Shown piece by piece: positions 7,228 to 10,369 of a stretch of 10,369 nucleotides of DNA; position 1 is the stretch's first letter; each line of letters starts with the position of its first letter. This DNA is from Burkholderiales bacterium (GTDB lineage Bacteria; Pseudomonadota; Gammaproteobacteria; Burkholderiales; Burkholderiaceae_C), in NCBI GenBank assembly GCA_947474415.1, contig CANJKD010000031.1:1-10369 (forward strand), in the 5' to 3' direction. Position numbers and translations under genes: made by a program. Below the pieces are notes generated by a model. The model ran no database searches. It was given only the letters and a program-made list of their open reading frames with translations, and had not been told where the DNA came from.

Positions 7228-7425
7228 TCATGCGGCGTTGAGCCACATCGCCGTGTCGAATGCGCTGCTCATCATCGGCATGTTCATGCCGAAGTTCAGG
7301 CTCGCCGCGCCTTTGGGCAAGGGCCTCGCCGGCTTTTCGGCCACCACTGGCGGTACCACCACATCGGTAGCCCGCTCCCATGAACTGAGTTCCTGAGAGC
7401 GGGCTACTGAAAAGAATAGAAACAC
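7228..7425 (-). pseudogene. Short coding-like frame, possible 3' remnant of a lost gene
   Basis: A 65-codon minus-strand frame with a nominal GTG at 7425 and TGA at 7228-7230. The downstream part (about 7228-7350) has strongly G/C-biased third codon positions like the real genes around it, and ends FGMNMPMMSSAFDTAMWLNAA. The upstream part, through the inverted repeat at 7367-7407 and the barstar 3' end, loses that bias. This pattern suggests the tail of a formerly longer gene whose 5' part was replaced by the repeat and barstar, though a genuine small protein is possible. I do not recognise the family. There is no Shine-Dalgarno before the GTG, and the 5' end overlaps the barstar gene in a different frame. 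Confidence 0.3.
7367..7407. repeat. 41-bp perfect inverted repeat with GTAG/CTAC ends (REP-like element)
   Basis: GTAGCCCGCTC (7367-7377) and GAGCGGGCTAC (7397-7407) are perfect 11-bp inverted arms around a 19-nt loop. The loop contains a smaller palindrome, GAACT-G-AGTTC (7382-7392). The right arm contains the barstar stop codon (minus-strand TAG at 7404-7406). A GTAG tetranucleotide next to a GC-rich stem in an intergenic position resembles REP sequences mobilised by TnpA-REP (RAYT) transposases, but copy number cannot be judged from one window. There is no T-run on either side, so a standard intrinsic terminator is unlikely, although it could still slow polymerase between the convergent rsmA and barstar genes. 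Confidence 0.6.
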
Positions 7426-7799
7426 CTGAATGGGACTTTTCGCTCGGCCCAGAAGTCTGCCGCGTCGCGGAACACGTCGAGAAGTTGCTCGCGGGCTTCG
7501 CGGTCGAACCGGGGGTTGTCGGGCAGCTGTTCCAGAACCACCACGAAGCCGAGCTGTGCACCTGCCTTGTGAACGAGGTCGGTCATGCAGTCGTACAGCG
7601 CGTCGAGGTTCTTGCCGAAATGCGCCGGGAAGGTGAAGGCCTGCGCGATGCTCTCGAAAACATCCTGTTTGGACTGGGCTGCCGTCAGATTGGCGTACAG
7701 GAAGTGCTGGCTGGCGTGTTCGGCAGCCTGCATCAGGTCTTCGACGCGGAATGCGCGGATCGATTGGACGATGTTTGGACGGACTGTCTGCAAAAGCAT
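7404..7799 (-). CDS. Barstar-family ribonuclease inhibitor
   Basis: A predicted cytoplasmic inhibitor that would plug the active site of a barnase/RNase Sa-type ribonuclease and protect the producing cell. The protein has 131 residues and no signal peptide. The barstar core is clear: FPAHFGKNLDALYDCMTDL (57-75) aligns with the barstar helix that enters the RNase active site. Asp66 and Asp70 correspond to barstar Asp35 and Asp39, and Cys71 to Cys40. Tyr69 replaces Trp38 and Lys63 replaces Glu32. Glu104, in DREAREQLLDVF, falls where barstar Glu76 lies. The C-terminal VPFRCFYSF is the last strand. About 35 extra N-terminal residues precede the region equivalent to Bacillus barstar. The ATG at 7797-7799 is decided by a perfect AAGGAGG nine bases upstream. 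It lies 66 bp downstream of the ribonuclease gene on the same strand, so it is the likely cognate inhibitor. Family is firm, pairing is inference from order and known biochemistry. Confidence 0.93.
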   Translation of the reverse strand: MLLQTVRPNIVQSIRAFRVEDLMQAAEHASQHFLYANLTAAQSKQDVFESIAQAFTFPAHFGKNLDALYDCMTDLVHKAGAQLGFVVVLEQLPDNPRFDREAREQLLDVFRDAADFWAERKVPFRCFYSFQ

Positions 7800-7808
7800 G
7801 GTCGCGTT

Positions 7809-7815
7809 CCTCCTT
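7809..7815 (-). promoter_or_regulatory. Strong Shine-Dalgarno for the barstar gene
   Basis: The minus strand reads AAGGAGG here, a full match to the anti-Shine-Dalgarno, with a 9-nt spacer to the barstar ATG (7799). It is the strongest ribosome binding site in the window. The upstream ribonuclease has only a short AGGGA before a GTG, so the signals favour high synthesis of inhibitor relative to toxin from a shared transcript. Confidence 0.75.
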
Positions 7816-7865
7816 GGGTCAAAAATTAGCCAGAAAACAGGACAACCTGATCGCCTGCGGGGCGC

Positions 7866-8270
7866 TCAAGGAACGATTCTTTGAAATGTCGCGTAGTGGT
7901 CACCGGTGTAGAAGCAGGCCTCCGGGGCCGTCTGCGGCTTGCCTCCGCACACGATTCGACGCGCACCACGGTTGCGTGCACCCGGCGTCGGCACCGTGTA
8001 CTCGTGGTAAAAACCTTGTGGCTTGGCCGGCAACACACGTTCGCGGTTGCCAAAAACCACGCCGTCTTTCTGGCTCTTGAACGGGCCGCCGGCCTGGATC
8101 AGACCGTCGACGGTGCGCACTTCGGGCGGCAATTGCGCCATCGAGACGGTTGTCGGCGCCTCATCCCTGGCGTGCGCTGCACCAAAAAACAGCACCAACC
8201 CCGCCATCGAGACAAGCAGCCCCATCTTGCGCAGAGCTTGCCACCGCAGTGGCCGACCAGAGAAAGACAC
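7866..8270 (-). CDS. Exported guanyl-specific ribonuclease (RNase Sa/barnase superfamily)
   Basis: A predicted secreted endoribonuclease cleaving single-stranded RNA 3' to guanosine. The precursor has 134 residues. Residues 1-34 form a signal peptide (basic start, hydrophobic GLLVSMAGLVLFFG, cleavage AHA|R), leaving about 100 mature residues, the family size. The mature part closely resembles Streptomyces RNase Sa: LPPEV, DGVVFGNRERVLP, FYHEYTVPTPGARNRGARRIV and YTGDHYATF. Glu90, Arg105 and His125 match the catalytic Glu54, Arg69 and His85. Relative to RNase Sa as I remember it, the loop before YTGDHY is four residues longer and contains Cys119, which could pair with Cys108; the terminal cysteines of RNase Sa are absent. 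The start chosen is GTG at 8268-8270, with AGGGA six bases upstream and a promoter candidate behind it; ATG at 8223-8225 (residue 16) is an alternative. Codon use is host-like. The barstar-family gene follows after 66 bp. The catalytic call is strong, the biological role is not shown. Confidence 0.92.
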   Translation of the reverse strand: MSFSGRPLRWQALRKMGLLVSMAGLVLFFGAAHARDEAPTTVSMAQLPPEVRTVDGLIQAGGPFKSQKDGVVFGNRERVLPAKPQGFYHEYTVPTPGARNRGARRIVCGGKPQTAPEACFYTGDHYATFQRIVP

Positions 8271-8297
8271 GGGAAATCCCTAAAGCCAGAATCCTCG

Positions 8298-8326
8298 ATG
8301 TTATCGAATCGGCCCGGAAATCTCAA
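8298..8326 (-). promoter_or_regulatory. Sigma70-type promoter candidate for the ribonuclease-barstar unit
   Basis: On the minus strand, TTGAGA (8326-8321) and TAACAT (8303-8298) are separated by exactly 17 bp, with 5 and 4 matches to the consensus hexamers. Transcription would begin near 8291, giving a leader of about 20 nt before the ribonuclease GTG at 8270. It lies in the AT-rich part of the gap. No terminator separates the ribonuclease and barstar genes, so both could be transcribed from here. Confidence 0.5.
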
Positions 8327-8397
8327 GTCGCCGCCTCAATTTGGGGCAGTGAAATGGACGAATTAGTTTGCGCACACTTTCAATTTTGTCTTGTTAG

Positions 8398-8453
8398 ATC
8401 GAGACTGAGGTTCTCAAATAGAAATGTGACGACATTTCTTCAATCGTCTCGAT
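8398..8453. repeat. Nested inverted repeats able to form a three-way junction
   Basis: An outer perfect 8-bp repeat, ATCGAGAC (8398-8405) and GTCTCGAT (8446-8453), encloses two internal hairpins: TGAG-GTT-CTCA (8406-8416) and GAAATGT-GACG-ACATTTC (8421-8438). Folded together they make a compact three-way junction in DNA or in RNA from either strand. It sits in an AT-rich gap between the maeB stop and the ribonuclease promoter candidate. No T-run follows, so it is not an obvious terminator. It could be a small structured RNA, an attenuator, a protein-binding site or a relic of a mobile repeat; the sequence alone does not decide. Confidence 0.45.
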
Positions 8454-8523
8454 GCGCCGAGATGGCCATCGGGTTTCCCCGGTCAATGCAAAATGCACTC
8501 AATCCGGCATCGTCGGCCTCTGT

Positions 8524-8539
8524 GTCGGCAGACGCCGAC
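8524..8539 (-). terminator. Hairpin just after maeB, weak terminator candidate
   Basis: GTCGGC-AGAC-GCCGAC is a perfect 6-bp stem with a 4-nt loop, starting 9 bases past the maeB stop codon in the direction of maeB transcription. The position fits a terminator or 3'-end stabilising hairpin, but no U-tract follows on the minus strand, so intrinsic termination would be inefficient and maeB transcripts might run toward the ribonuclease gene. Smaller palindromes, including GATGGCCATC at 8461-8470, lie nearby. Confidence 0.35.
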
Positions 8540-8547
8540 TGCAGCAA

Positions 8548-10369
<1,822 letters not shown>

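Noticed and set aside
7367..7407. Intrinsic terminator for rsmA or barstar
   Set aside because: The stem is strong but neither flank has a T-run in the needed direction and the loop is long.
7404..8270. Classical type II toxin-antitoxin system
   Set aside because: The ribonuclease has an export signal and the inhibitor comes second with no DNA-binding domain; secreted enzyme plus immunity protein describes it better.

Overview
The window is a GC-rich, densely coding chromosomal segment of a betaproteobacterium. The lptD-surA-rsmA envelope/ribosome cluster, the divergent amgK and the MaeB-type malic enzyme all fit Burkholderiales, and the protein style suggests a relative of the Rubrivivax/Leptothrix/Roseateles group. 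The genus is inference. No rRNA, tRNA, CRISPR array, transposase or phage gene was seen.

Layout, left to right. Positions 1-180 are an AT-richer leader with a LysR-type operator candidate. A LysR-family regulator follows (181-1185, +). A short convergent gap with overlapping hairpins separates it from amgK (1297-2445, -), a cell-wall amino-sugar kinase. A divergent region (about 2446-2614), G-rich and with candidate back-to-back -10 elements, leads into lptD (2615-5035, +), surA (5028-6398, +) and rsmA (6430-7224, +), an apparent operon. LptD inserts LPS into the outer membrane, SurA chaperones outer-membrane proteins including LptD, and RsmA dimethylates 16S rRNA. pdxA, often found between surA and rsmA, is absent here, and murU, the usual partner of amgK, is not beside it.

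The right part is on the minus strand. It runs, in transcription order, from the 3' part of a malic enzyme gene (maeB, 8548 to the window edge), through a 277-bp palindrome-rich gap, to an exported RNase Sa-type guanyl-specific ribonuclease (7866-8270) and a barstar-family inhibitor (7404-7799). The last two form a compact toxin/immunity-like unit with its own promoter candidate and a strong ribosome binding site for the inhibitor. The barstar stop codon lies inside an 11-bp perfect inverted repeat bounded by GTAG/CTAC. Between that repeat and rsmA is a short coding-like frame that may be the 3' remnant of a lost gene.

The most noteworthy items are the ribonuclease-barstar pair, the two structured intergenic elements flanking it (7367-7407 and 8398-8453), and the unusual 5' ends of lptD and amgK, neither of which has an in-frame ATG at the expected place.
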